Source: JAABRU01 sp964505535 (GTDB lineage Bacteria; Desulfobacterota; Desulfobacteria; Desulfobacterales; Desulfococcaceae). Taken from it: a stretch of DNA of 12,657 nucleotides. The notes beneath the pieces were generated by a model. It worked only from the letters and a program-made list of their open reading frames with translations. It did not search any database and had not been told where the DNA came from. Made by a program: the position numbers and the translations under genes. This document shows positions 1 to 7,036 of the stretch, piece after piece. The stretch is taken from the NCBI GenBank assembly GCA_964505535.1, contig CAZDIU010000145.1, positions 1 through 12,657 of the forward strand, given 5' to 3'. Positions within the stretch are counted from its first letter, which is position 1, and the number at the start of each line of letters is the position of its first letter.

Positions 1-60
1 TGTATCCTCAAAGAGTGTGTGTCCACCATAACCTTTTGATATATTTTCAATACTGATCAT
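1..60 (-). CDS. N-terminus of an ABC-F type ATPase (partial)
   Basis: Reading leftward from an ATG at 58-60, the 20 codons before the window edge give MISIENISKGYGGHTLFEDT. This is the typical opening of an ABC ATPase domain: a beta strand, then the aromatic A-loop region 'K-x-Y-G'. The wording 'ISKGYGG-x-x-LFED' resembles ABC-F proteins (EttA/Uup type), which act on ribosomes and have no membrane domain. The Walker A motif would lie beyond the edge, so the family call rests on the first strand only. An ordinary ABC transporter ATPase is the alternative. The gene diverges from the CooC-like gene across a gap of about 140 bases. A weak purine-rich stretch (GGAAAAG) precedes the start. Confidence 0.6.
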   Translation of the reverse strand, partial: MISIENISKGYGGHTLFEDT

Positions 61-93
61 AGATTCTATCTTTTCCGTTCCTGTGGTTCATTC

Positions 94-122
94 TTGAGAT
101 TTGCATCTCCCTGTGTTATACA
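94..122 (+). promoter_or_regulatory. Candidate sigma-70 promoter for the CooC-like gene
   Basis: TTGAGA at 94-99 and TATACA at 117-122 are separated by exactly 17 bases. They match the -35 consensus at five of six positions and the -10 consensus at four of six. The predicted start of transcription, near 129, leaves a leader of about 75 nt before the ATG at 203. This is a sequence match only. Confidence 0.4.
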
Positions 123-202
123 AGGGAATATTCTGTTACAGATTCATAAATCCCTGACCGGAATTTGTAAACAGAAAATAATGGATTGTAAGGGAAACTT
201 TT

Positions 203-970
203 ATGAAAATTCTTGTCTGCGGCAAAGGCGGAAGCGGAAAAAGCACGCTGGCCGTGCTGATTGCAAGGGAATTGCATACCAAAGGATACCAGGTGCTGCT
301 GGTGGATGCGGATGAATCCAATCTGGGGCTGGAGCGGCTCCTGGGCACGGAAGGGGCAGTGGGGCTGACAGACAGACTGGGCGGGAAGAAGGGTGCAAAA
401 AACAGAATGATGGAAGTCTTTTCCCACGGAATGCCCACATTTGTCAATGAAAAATGGCGGGTTGCAGACATCCCCCAGGAGTTTCTTGTGGAATGCGACT
501 GCATCCGGCTGCTCACCATTGGCAAGATTCACCATTTCGGAGAAGGCTGTGCATGCGCGATGGGCGGACTTTCCAAAACCCTGCTGGGCAATCTGGATAT
601 GGGCAAAGAGGAAATACTCATTGTGGATACCGAAGCCGGAATTGAACATTTGGGACGGGGAGTGGATGCCGGGAGTGATATCATCCTGACGGTTGTGGAT
701 CCCTCTTTTGATTCCTTTCTGCTCGCGCGCAAGATTGCTGACATCGGAAACAAAATTGCAAAACCCGTATATTTTGTGCTGAACAAAACCAATGAGGATA
801 CAGAATCTGTCATGGCAGCGCATGTGGATCCGGACAGAATCCTTGCCCGGATTCCTGAAAACCGGTCTCTTTTCCTGGATGCTTTGCAGGGAAAAGCCCT
901 TCGCACTGTGCCGCCCGGAATTGAAGACATCTGCCGCTTTCTGGACAGGTTCAAGTCTGTCACGCTGTGA
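203..970 (+). CDS. CooC-like MinD/NifH-superfamily ATPase
   Basis: A 255-residue P-loop ATPase. The deviant Walker A GKGGSGKST (residues 7-15) carries the 'signature' lysine typical of the MinD/NifH/CooC class. D37 in VDADESN is the switch-I-like aspartate. CACAMG (C116, C118) is the CxC pair that in CooC proteins binds metal at the dimer interface. VDTEAGIEHLGRG (141-153) is a CooC family signature. Known CooC proteins use ATP hydrolysis to help insert nickel into carbon monoxide dehydrogenase in the cytoplasm. The length is normal for the family. Here the gene stands alone: no CODH (cooS/acsA) or acetyl-CoA synthase gene lies in the window, so the client is unknown. The upstream AAGGGAAAC is a modest ribosome binding site. 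A palindrome follows the stop. Confidence 0.85.
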   Translation: MKILVCGKGGSGKSTLAVLIARELHTKGYQVLLVDADESNLGLERLLGTEGAVGLTDRLGGKKGAKNRMMEVFSHGMPTFVNEKWRVADIPQEFLVECDCIRLLTIGKIHHFGEGCACAMGGLSKTLLGNLDMGKEEILIVDTEAGIEHLGRGVDAGSDIILTVVDPSFDSFLLARKIADIGNKIAKPVYFVLNKTNEDTESVMAAHVDPDRILARIPENRSLFLDALQGKALRTVPPGIEDICRFLDRFKSVTL

Positions 971-982
971 GCAGTCAGGGGT

Positions 983-1070
983 TGTAAAAAAATAACCTGT
1001 ACAATTTTTTCGTCCTGAACCCTGAGGGTTTTGAAAACTCTCAGGGTTTGCAACAAGTTATTTTTATACA
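983..1070. repeat. Nested palindrome downstream of the CooC-like gene
   Basis: The core at 1018-1048 is a 31-base palindrome of 15 pairs around one central base (one G-T pair). It starts AACCCTGAGG and ends CTCAGGGTT. An outer pair, TGTAAAAAAATAAC at 983-996 and GTTATTTTTATACA at 1057-1070, matches at 13 of 14 positions. It has no T-run in the usual terminator position, so it may be a MITE-like dispersed element or a bidirectional transcription stop. The remainder of the 971-1275 gap (1071-1275) shows no convincing gene. Confidence 0.6.
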
Positions 1071-1275
1071 GACCCTCAGTGAGACTGGCAGTGGGATTTT
1101 TTATGCTGACAGAGAAAACGCAAGGCCCCCTGTGTATGGGGATTTGATTCCTCCGATCAGCCACAATGGGTTGCGCCTGCAATCATCAGTGTCAGAAGTG
1201 CCACTGCCTTTTAACCGATTTTTGTCAATCCGAATCGATCCGAATCGGAAGGAGGCGATACATCGGGATGTTCTG

Positions 1276-2076
1276 TTACTCTTTCTTCAGATGCAGGTGT
1301 TCGGGATCGAGTTCGTATGTCCAGGGATTTCCGGAGTTTTTCCAGCCATTTATCATCCGCTTCCCCTTAAAATAACTTTCCGGATCTTTTACCATATCCC
1401 CTTCAAATCCGTCTGTGATGTTATACACATTTCTGAAACCTGCCTCAGCAAGTCTGTTTGCGGATTTTGCACTCCGGCCTCCGGAACGGCACATGATCAG
1501 GATGATGTCATCCGTCTGGAATTTCTCTTTGACCAGCGATACAAAATCCGGATTTTCCTCCATTACGGGTTCCTGTTTGCCTTTTTCCTCCTTGAGTCTG
1601 TACCGCATAAACTCACTGGGGATATTGTATGCCATTGGTGCATGACCCACAAACAGATATTCCTCAGGGGTCCGGCAGTCAATGACATGAACCTTTTCCG
1701 GATCAGCTTTCCACTTTTCATAAGCCTCTTTTGCTGTCACATACAATCCCAATACCGTCTGCTTGGAAGCCGGAAGATCTGCTCCGGGTTTCAGTGCCTC
1801 TGAAACAGCACTTTCTTTCTTTTTTTCCGGAGGTTCTGCTGCGGGTTTGAGGATTCCGGGAACAGCCGGGTCCGGTTTCAGAAGATCGGTTCCGGATTTG
1901 GGAACTTCAGGAAGCGCGGGATCCGGTTTCGGAAGTTCTGATTCGGATTTGGCAGCTTCCGTAACCGCGGGTTCCGGCTTTTTTTCCGGAGCCGGTGCAG
2001 CCTGTCCAATGGAAAATGCGGAAAAGAACACAAAACACAAAGAAAAAATCAGCATCAGCGATAATCGTTTCTTCAT
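1276..2076 (-). CDS. Exported rhodanese-domain protein with Pro-rich repeat linker
   Basis: About 266 residues. A basic start (MKKR) and a hydrophobic stretch (about residues 5-22) end near GQAA, a Sec signal peptide; no lipobox is visible. Residues about 28-105 are a low-complexity linker rich in Pro, Lys and Glu, with a 17-19-residue unit repeated about four times (KPDP-A-[LV]-P-like). Residues about 108-266 are a single rhodanese domain. The active-site loop CRSGGRS carries the catalytic cysteine (C196), and VIDCRTPEEY with GHAPMAYNIP are the standard upstream motifs. Rhodaneses carry or transfer sulfane sulfur. An exported one would act in the periplasm, plausibly in sulfur metabolism, but the partner is not shown. 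Two ATGs compete. The one at 2076 was chosen because it sits 8 bases from a strong AGGAGG; the ATG at 2082 sits only 2 bases from it. Confidence 0.85.
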   Translation of the reverse strand: MKKRLSLMLIFSLCFVFFSAFSIGQAAPAPEKKPEPAVTEAAKSESELPKPDPALPEVPKSGTDLLKPDPAVPGILKPAAEPPEKKKESAVSEALKPGADLPASKQTVLGLYVTAKEAYEKWKADPEKVHVIDCRTPEEYLFVGHAPMAYNIPSEFMRYRLKEEKGKQEPVMEENPDFVSLVKEKFQTDDIILIMCRSGGRSAKSANRLAEAGFRNVYNITDGFEGDMVKDPESYFKGKRMINGWKNSGNPWTYELDPEHLHLKKE

Positions 2077-2084
2077 TTTCATTT

Positions 2085-2090
2085 CCTCCT
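2085..2090 (-). promoter_or_regulatory. Strong ribosome binding site that decides the rhodanese start
   Basis: On the minus strand AGGAGG occupies 2090 down to 2085. The spacing is 2 bases to the ATG at 2082 and 8 bases to the in-frame ATG at 2076, so the second start fits ribosome spacing much better. Confidence 0.65.
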
Positions 2091-2170
2091 TTCATTTATG
2101 ATTGTCAAGGCATTCCGCCTTCCGATTCCTTTTTTGTCATGGCTCAAATCCGTTGGCTGTCTGTTTTTAA

Positions 2171-2194
2171 CCGCAGAGTCACACAGAGTTTTTT
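2171..2194. repeat. Dispersed CCGCAGAG...CACAGAG repeat, copy 1
   Basis: CCGCAGAGTCACACAGAG followed by a T-run. A closely related string (CCGCAGAGAACACAGAGG plus a T-run) occurs at 4327-4350, upstream of the MFS/acyltransferase gene. Strings of this type are, from general knowledge, common intergenic repeats in environmental bacterial genomes. The function is unknown. Confidence 0.45.
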
Positions 2195-2240
2195 TCTGTG
2201 CGAAATTAAACTTGATGAATCCGCAAAAAATCGGAAATCC

Positions 2241-2308
2241 GTCACTCCGGCGAAAGCCGGAGTCCTGAACTCTTTGAAATTACCGGATTCCGGCTTTTTC
2301 CGGAATGA
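2241..2308. repeat. Paired-hairpin dispersed repeat between two leftward genes
   Basis: The first hairpin is ACTCCGGC-GAAA-GCCGGAGT (2244-2263), a perfect 8-bp stem with a GNRA-type loop. The second is ATTCCGG...CCGGAAT (2287-2306). GTCACTCCGG at the left end and CCGGAATGAC at the right end are near-complements, so the unit is a palindrome of palindromes. The pattern GTCATTCCGGCGAAAGCCGGAAT is a widely seen bacterial dispersed repeat type. It lies between the acyltransferase stop and the rhodanese start and could trim or end the upstream transcript. The rest of the 2091-2394 gap holds the repeat at 2171 and no gene that I can see. Confidence 0.65.
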
Positions 2309-2394
2309 CGAAGACGGACTTGTGCAATTGGCTCAAAAAATAAGCATTTTGATTCACTGCCTTTTTTTCTGTGTGCCGGAAAAAAATCAGCCAA

Positions 2395-4290
2395 TCAGCG
2401 ATAATCCCCCCGCAGTTGCACAACCTTTTCCCTCAGTCCCCCGGCTGTGACATTTTCCGGCATAAGCGGAGTCCCGGCAACGAGTTGGACTTTTGACCAG
2501 AAACGGCCTGATATGCGGCTCATGGCCTTTCCCGCTTTTTTGCTGAAAAAACTGCCCCATAATCCGCGCAGGGCCATGGGAATCACCGGCACAGGTGTCC
2601 GGCGGATAATCTTTTCAATGCCGGGTTTGAACACATCCATTTCTCCATCCGCTGTGATTTTTCCTTCGGGAAAAATGCAGAATAAATCCCCCTCTTCCAG
2701 TCCTTTTGCAATCTCCTCAAATGCCTGCTCATAGATTTCCGGTTTTTCCCGCTGAGACACAATGGGAACCGCCTTGCCGGTGCGGAAAATGAAATGAAGC
2801 ACCGGAATGCGGTAAATGGGTTCAAACATGATGAAACGGATGGGTCTGCGGCAGGCTCCCGCAATGAGCAGGCCATCCACAAAACTCACATGGTTGCAGA
2901 CCAGCACTGCGGGTCCCTCATCCGGTATGTTTTCAAGCCCCTCATGCTTTACTCTGTACATGGTGTGCGTGAGTATCCAGATGAGAAAACGCATGGTGAA
3001 TTCCGGAACGACCGAATAAATATAAATGGCCACCGCAATATTGCCCAGCGCGACAATCAGAAAAAATTTTGTGATGCTGATTTTCAGAACCCCCAGAAGG
3101 AGAATGCCCATGACAGTGGACAGCACCATGAAAAGCGCATTGAGGATATTGTTGGCTGCAATGACACGCGCCCTGTATTGAGCTTCGGTTCGCATCTGAA
3201 TAAACGCGTTCAGGGGAACAATGTAAAATCCCCCGAAAACACCAATCAGCACCAAATCCGCAAGCACACGGATGCTGCCCGGAGTGTCCAGAAACTGGCT
3301 GATGGTGAGAAGGACGGCTGTATCCGGTGTGTCATAAGCCAGAAACAGATCAATGCCGAAAAGGCTCAGTCCGAGAGAACCCAGGGGAACCAGCCCCAGT
3401 TCCACCTTGCGTCCCGAAAGTCTTTCACACAGCAGAGAACCCACCCCGATGCCCACGGAAAACATGGTCAGCAGCAGCGTGACAACACTTTCATTTCCCC
3501 TGAGCACGATTTTGGTGAAATTGGGAATCTGGGTCAGGTAGGAAGAACCCAGAAACCAGAACCAGGAAATGCCCAGCACGGAAAGAAAAACCGAATGAAT
3601 GCGCCGGGCATAGCCGATGGTCTTCCATGTCTGGGTCAGGGGATTGAGATCCAGTTTCAAATCCGGTGCAGCAGCCGGTGCGGACGGAATCAGACAACTG
3701 ACAAGCCATCCGGCCAGGGCAATGGCAAAAACCGTGACACCGATAAGGATATTTCCCTGCTGAATCAGCACTCCGCCTGTCATTGTGCCAAGAAGAATCG
3801 AGACAAAGGTTCCCATGCTCACAAGAGCGTTTCCTCCGACCACCTCTTCGCGTCTGAGATGCTGGGGAATGATGCTGTATTTGACCGGCCCGAAAAATGC
3901 AGACTGTGCGCCCATGAGAAAAAGCAGGAAAATCAGAAGATAAAGGCTTTTCAGATAAAAAGCGGCCGCGCCGCAGATCATGATGAGTATTTCCGCAAAT
4001 TTGATTCTGCGAATGAGCATGGCCTTGTCATACTTGTCGCTGATCTGACCGGCCATAGCGGAAAAGAGAAAAAAGGGAAGAATGAACAGCCCTGCTGCGA
4101 TGTTGACCAGAATATTGGAATCCACACCCGCAGAAGCCTGAAATGCAATGAGAATCATCAGCGCATTTTTGAAAACATTGTCGTTAAAGGCTCCCAGAAA
4201 CTGTGTCCAGAAAAACGGAGCAAACCGCCGTGCGCCAAACAGGGCAAACTGTCCCTGTTCCTTTTTTTTTTCAGGTACAGAATTTTCCAT
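2395..4290 (-). CDS. LplT-like MFS transporter fused to a PlsC-type acyltransferase
   Basis: A 631-residue fusion. Residues about 15-435 are an MFS transporter with about 12 membrane segments. FLGAFNDNVFKNAL (about 32-45) is typical of the lysophospholipid transporter LplT family. Residues about 440-631 are a 1-acylglycerol-phosphate acyltransferase (PlsC/LPLAT) domain with both key motifs: NHVSFVD (H467 and D472, the HX4D catalytic pair) and FPEG (540-543, phosphate binding). In known systems LplT flips lysophospholipids inward and Aas re-acylates them, so the fusion probably repairs membrane lipids in one step. The acyl-ACP synthetase domain of Aas, found fused in some homologues, is absent here. 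The start at 4290 follows AAAGGCGG at good spacing; an open frame extends 31 codons further upstream but lacks such a site. It is probably upstream of the rhodanese gene on the same strand. Confidence 0.88.
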   Translation of the reverse strand: MENSVPEKKKEQGQFALFGARRFAPFFWTQFLGAFNDNVFKNALMILIAFQASAGVDSNILVNIAAGLFILPFFLFSAMAGQISDKYDKAMLIRRIKFAEILIMICGAAAFYLKSLYLLIFLLFLMGAQSAFFGPVKYSIIPQHLRREEVVGGNALVSMGTFVSILLGTMTGGVLIQQGNILIGVTVFAIALAGWLVSCLIPSAPAAAPDLKLDLNPLTQTWKTIGYARRIHSVFLSVLGISWFWFLGSSYLTQIPNFTKIVLRGNESVVTLLLTMFSVGIGVGSLLCERLSGRKVELGLVPLGSLGLSLFGIDLFLAYDTPDTAVLLTISQFLDTPGSIRVLADLVLIGVFGGFYIVPLNAFIQMRTEAQYRARVIAANNILNALFMVLSTVMGILLLGVLKISITKFFLIVALGNIAVAIYIYSVVPEFTMRFLIWILTHTMYRVKHEGLENIPDEGPAVLVCNHVSFVDGLLIAGACRRPIRFIMFEPIYRIPVLHFIFRTGKAVPIVSQREKPEIYEQAFEEIAKGLEEGDLFCIFPEGKITADGEMDVFKPGIEKIIRRTPVPVIPMALRGLWGSFFSKKAGKAMSRISGRFWSKVQLVAGTPLMPENVTAGGLREKVVQLRGDYR

Positions 4291-4326
4291 TGAAATCCGC
4301 CTTTCTGCGTAAATGAACCGCGTTTC

Positions 4327-4350
4327 CCGCAGAGAACACAGAGGTTTTTT
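4327..4350. repeat. Dispersed CCGCAGAG...CACAGAG repeat, copy 2
   Basis: CCGCAGAGAACACAGAGG followed by TTTTTT. It is the second copy of the string at 2171-2194, in the same orientation, within the leader region of the MFS/acyltransferase gene. Confidence 0.4.
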
Positions 4351-4393
4351 GTGTTTCTTTGGGAAATAATCTTTGCCTGTCAAAAAAATGCTG

Positions 4394-5266
4394 CTAAAAA
4401 ATTCCGAAAAGCCACATCAGCACCATCATGGCAAGAAAGGAAATGAATGCTATGTCCACAAAGCTGTATTTTCTTTTTCCCGTGACAGTTTTCACAAGGG
4501 GTTCCTTTTTTTCCAGCAGGGTTTTGAGCATTTCCTGTTTCTCCAGCACTTCTTTGATTTTTTCCTGTTTTTCCCCTGCGGTTTTCAGCAGTTCCTTTGT
4601 TTTTTCCGTTATGCCTCTTTCCATATCAGAACAGGTTTCTGCCACCTGAGACTCTTCGGACATATTTCTCTGTTTTTCTGATGCACCTGCAGAAGTGTCA
4701 CTGCAATTGCCGGTTACAGAATCGGCAGGCATATCTCTCTTTTTTTCGTTTATGACTTTGGCATTTTGATCCGCTCCGATGGCGGCTATGGAAAGTTCAA
4801 TCAGGCGCCAGCGGCTGTTCACCCGCAAAGGCCCTTTGAAGATTCTGCCCCGGATTTCCTTTGTCTCTCCTTCCGGAATCCAGAAGGTTTCGATAATGAC
4901 ATAACTTACTGAAAAATCAGTCAGATGACCTTCCTTTACCTTTTGAGCGGCATTTTTTCCTGCCTCTGTTCCGGAAAAAAACACATCGCATTCCAAATTG
5001 CTGCCGGAAACTGAAAAATTCCGGGCACTGCCGAGCACACTGGCGACTGTGGTGCGGTCATGGGAATCCAGCAGAGGTACCTGTCCGCTTGGAGGCAGAA
5101 CGATCCCATCCAAAAGATGAATCACACAGATCCATTTCTGCTGCAGAAAATCAAAACGCTGTATAGGCGTTTCCGTGGCCGCAATGACCCGCACAGACCG
5201 GGTTCTGTCATTGAATGTGCCGGGTTTTGCAGATATTTTTCGGATGTAAAGAGTCTGATCTTCCAT
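4394..5266 (-). CDS. Membrane-anchored HK97 prohead-protease-like protein (peptidase S78)
   Basis: A 290-residue protein. Residues about 5-175 resemble HK97-type prohead maturation proteases. The His motif is PLLDSHD (H69), the Ser motif LTDFSVSY (S119), and the Glu motif ELSIAAIGADQNA (E157), which ends in the family's hallmark 'ELS...ADxNA' stretch. The order and spacing agree with the His65/Ser114/Glu148 triad known for HK97 gp4. After it come a duplicated segment of about 24 residues (about 174-221), a Lys/Glu heptad-like coiled coil (about 222-264) and one C-terminal hydrophobic segment (about 268-288) that would tail-anchor it to the membrane. Phage proteases of this family cleave capsid scaffold and lack such an anchor. 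No capsid, portal or terminase gene is in the window. GTG at 5309-5311 is in frame but lies inside the predicted promoter, so the ATG at 5266 was chosen. Activity and substrate are unknown. Confidence 0.75.
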   Translation of the reverse strand: MEDQTLYIRKISAKPGTFNDRTRSVRVIAATETPIQRFDFLQQKWICVIHLLDGIVLPPSGQVPLLDSHDRTTVASVLGSARNFSVSGSNLECDVFFSGTEAGKNAAQKVKEGHLTDFSVSYVIIETFWIPEGETKEIRGRIFKGPLRVNSRWRLIELSIAAIGADQNAKVINEKKRDMPADSVTGNCSDTSAGASEKQRNMSEESQVAETCSDMERGITEKTKELLKTAGEKQEKIKEVLEKQEMLKTLLEKKEPLVKTVTGKRKYSFVDIAFISFLAMMVLMWLFGIF

Positions 5267-5302
5267 TCTTTGTCCATGTCCGTATTGCGTAAAGAAAGAA
5301 GT

Positions 5303-5331
5303 ATAATACACTTATATGGCAAATCAGACAA
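5303..5331 (-). promoter_or_regulatory. Candidate promoter of the prohead-protease-like gene
   Basis: On the minus strand TTGTCT (5331-5326) and TATTAT (5308-5303) are separated by exactly 17 bases. They match the -35 consensus at four of six positions and the -10 consensus at five of six. Transcription would begin near 5296, about 30 bases before the ATG at 5266. The -35 half lies inside the direct repeat described at 5321-5360. Confidence 0.45.
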
Positions 5332-5360
5332 CAGGGAAATGATGATTTTGGAAATGGGAA
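5321..5360. repeat. Direct repeat bracketing the PD-(D/E)XK gene, copy 1
   Basis: The first 27 bases (5321-5347, containing CAACAGGGAAATGATGATT) match 7220-7246 at 26 of 27 positions, followed by a weaker GGAAATGG match. The same orientation is kept, 1.9 kb apart, and the PD-(D/E)XK gene lies between. A second shared string, TTGTCCATGTCC, precedes both copies (5271-5282 region and 7131-7142). Confidence 0.65.
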
Positions 5361-5446
5361 GGCAATGACCAAATAATTCCTTCTTTCAAATCTGAAGCTG
5401 CTTGCTGAACCAAGTCGAATCTGCTGCAAATCATCAGCATCAGAAT

Positions 5447-7036
5447 TTATGTCAGAGAGGAATCCGAATCATTTTCCGTTTTCCATTCTGAAATATTGCG
5501 TTTTTCCGTGTCAAAATCAATGCCCATGAGGATGATTTTTTTTCCGTTCTGTCTGTACGGTGCTGCATATCCGTTCTCCCGGATTTGCTTAACTGCCGCA
5601 TCAGCGTTCTGACCGCACTTGAATTCAATGATGTAAATTTTGTCGGGAAATGTGATCAGCAGATCAATCCGGCCTTTGCAGGTCAGTATTTCGCTGCGGG
5701 CATCCAAACCGGATGCGCTGACCATGAGGTAGAATACGGTGTGAAAATAGGCTTCATCCCGTCTGTTTTCCAGCGTATAGGGAATGGACGCATAAATCGC
5801 GGTCATGGTTTCAATGAAGGATTTGAAATCCTCCAGACTCAGATATTTGGAAAGCAGGACAAAGCGGGACCCGTCACGCAGTCCCCGTGTGCAGGAATGA
5901 AACAGGATTTCCAGAAATGCGGTCTTGACCTCCTGATTGGGATAGTCAAAGGTGTACAGTCTGCCTTCTATATCCTTTATGGTCACATAACCGGTCTGAA
6001 AGAGCAGGGCTTCGGGCTGAAGATTTTCAATCTCATAAACACTGAACAGAACCTCGGTGGCCTGCATGTTTTCAATGGATGGCAGATACCAGTTGTTTTC
6101 ACTTAAAAGATTTACCAGAAAGGTCGGAGTTCCGCTCTCAAACCAGTAGTTTTTGAACGCCATTTCATCCAGAGCCTTCAGCACGGAAAAGGGATTGTAC
6201 ACCCGTACATCCTTTTCGGAAAAACGGTATCCGTTGTAACGTGCTTTCAGATTTTCAATAATATGTTCCCGTGTATTTTGGCATTCTTCGGCAAAACGGT
6301 CAATATGTTCCGCAAAGCGGGTTTCCAGTTCTTTTTGTGTGTATCCCAGCATTTCTGCATAATGCCGGTTCATGGTCAGGTCGGTCAGATTGTTGAGTTC
6401 TGAAAAAATGGAAACACGGGAGAATTTGGACACACCCGTAAAAAACACAAATCGCAGGCAAGGGGATACTGTTGTTCCCTTCAGCACACCAAAGAAGGAT
6501 TTCATGATGTCCCTGTTCTTTTTGGCAATGTCAAGGGATTGTGTGCCTTTTCCCAGATGATCAATGATGGGTTTGTCACATTCATCAATCAGAATGACAA
6601 CCGGGGAGCCTAACTGATTTTCAAGTGCCAGAATCAGTTCCTGAAACTGTGTTTCCGGAAAATCCGTGTGAAGGGAAACACCATACTGCTGTGCAGTCTG
6701 TTTCAGACTCAGGGACAGTGTCTGCCTGAACATTTCAGGACTGTTATGCGGAATTTCATTGAAATCAATGACAATCACCGGATACGGTTTCCATTCCCAG
6801 TCTGTGTTCTCTGCAATCCACAGGCCCTCAAACAATTCTTTTCTTCCCTGAAACAGGCATTTCAGGGTGGAAACGGTCAGGGATTTGCCGAACCTGCGCG
6901 GGCGGGACAGGAAATAGAACATGCCCCGGTCAATCATCTGAAAAATATGGCGGGTTTTGTCCACATACAGATCATTGTTTTCCCTGATGCTTTCAAATGA
7001 GGATTTGCCAACAGGTAATCTTTGCAGTTCTTTCAT
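5447..7036 (-). CDS. AAA-ATPase-like / PD-(D/E)XK nuclease-like protein (DUF1703 type)
   Basis: A 529-residue protein of the family that joins an AAA-ATPase-like N-terminal region to a C-terminal PD-(D/E)XK domain. KSSFESIRENNDLYVDKT (11-28) is the usual opening. SRPRRFGKSL (44-53) is the Walker A-like loop, and VVILIDECDKP (about 146-156) the Walker B strand. A GRIDLLI...IIEFK segment (D458, E471, K473) supplies the nuclease-like acidic pair and lysine. Members are widespread, often in many copies per genome, and their biological role is unsettled; mobility and defence have both been proposed. The ATG at 7036 was chosen because AAAGGAG lies 6-7 bases upstream and the protein then starts at the family's usual MKELQ-like end. 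The gene is bracketed by 27-bp direct repeats, which hints at acquisition or duplication. Confidence 0.9.
   Translation of the reverse strand: MKELQRLPVGKSSFESIRENNDLYVDKTRHIFQMIDRGMFYFLSRPRRFGKSLTVSTLKCLFQGRKELFEGLWIAENTDWEWKPYPVIVIDFNEIPHNSPEMFRQTLSLSLKQTAQQYGVSLHTDFPETQFQELILALENQLGSPVVILIDECDKPIIDHLGKGTQSLDIAKKNRDIMKSFFGVLKGTTVSPCLRFVFFTGVSKFSRVSIFSELNNLTDLTMNRHYAEMLGYTQKELETRFAEHIDRFAEECQNTREHIIENLKARYNGYRFSEKDVRVYNPFSVLKALDEMAFKNYWFESGTPTFLVNLLSENNWYLPSIENMQATEVLFSVYEIENLQPEALLFQTGYVTIKDIEGRLYTFDYPNQEVKTAFLEILFHSCTRGLRDGSRFVLLSKYLSLEDFKSFIETMTAIYASIPYTLENRRDEAYFHTVFYLMVSASGLDARSEILTCKGRIDLLITFPDKIYIIEFKCGQNADAAVKQIRENGYAAPYRQNGKKIILMGIDFDTEKRNISEWKTENDSDSSLT

Noticed and set aside
1166..1275. 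A Cys-rich start (MGCACNHQCQKCHC) of a plus-strand frame
   Set aside because: The cysteine spacing is eye-catching, but there is no ribosome binding site and the frame runs on antisense into the rhodanese gene. I cannot support it as a gene.
1048..1803. A 251-codon open frame on the plus strand over the rhodanese gene
   Set aside because: Most of it is antisense to the rhodanese gene. It has no ribosome binding site and no recognisable motif.
2044..2405. ATCAGCGATAATC appears both in the rhodanese start region and at the acyltransferase stop
   Set aside because: The shared string is short, lies within coding sequence at both places, and shows no further flanking similarity, so chance is likely.
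2794..4293. A 499-codon open frame on the plus strand
   Set aside because: It lies fully antisense to the well-supported MFS/acyltransferase gene, has a His/Asn/Gln-rich composition typical of a shadow frame, and shows no domain.
5266..5311. GTG at 5309-5311 as the start of the protease-like protein
   Set aside because: It falls within the predicted -10/spacer region, and the extra 15 residues do not resemble the family.
4394..7036. A prophage or satellite, suggested by the prohead-protease-like gene
   Set aside because: No capsid, portal, terminase, integrase or tail gene is present in the window. The neighbours are ordinary cellular genes.
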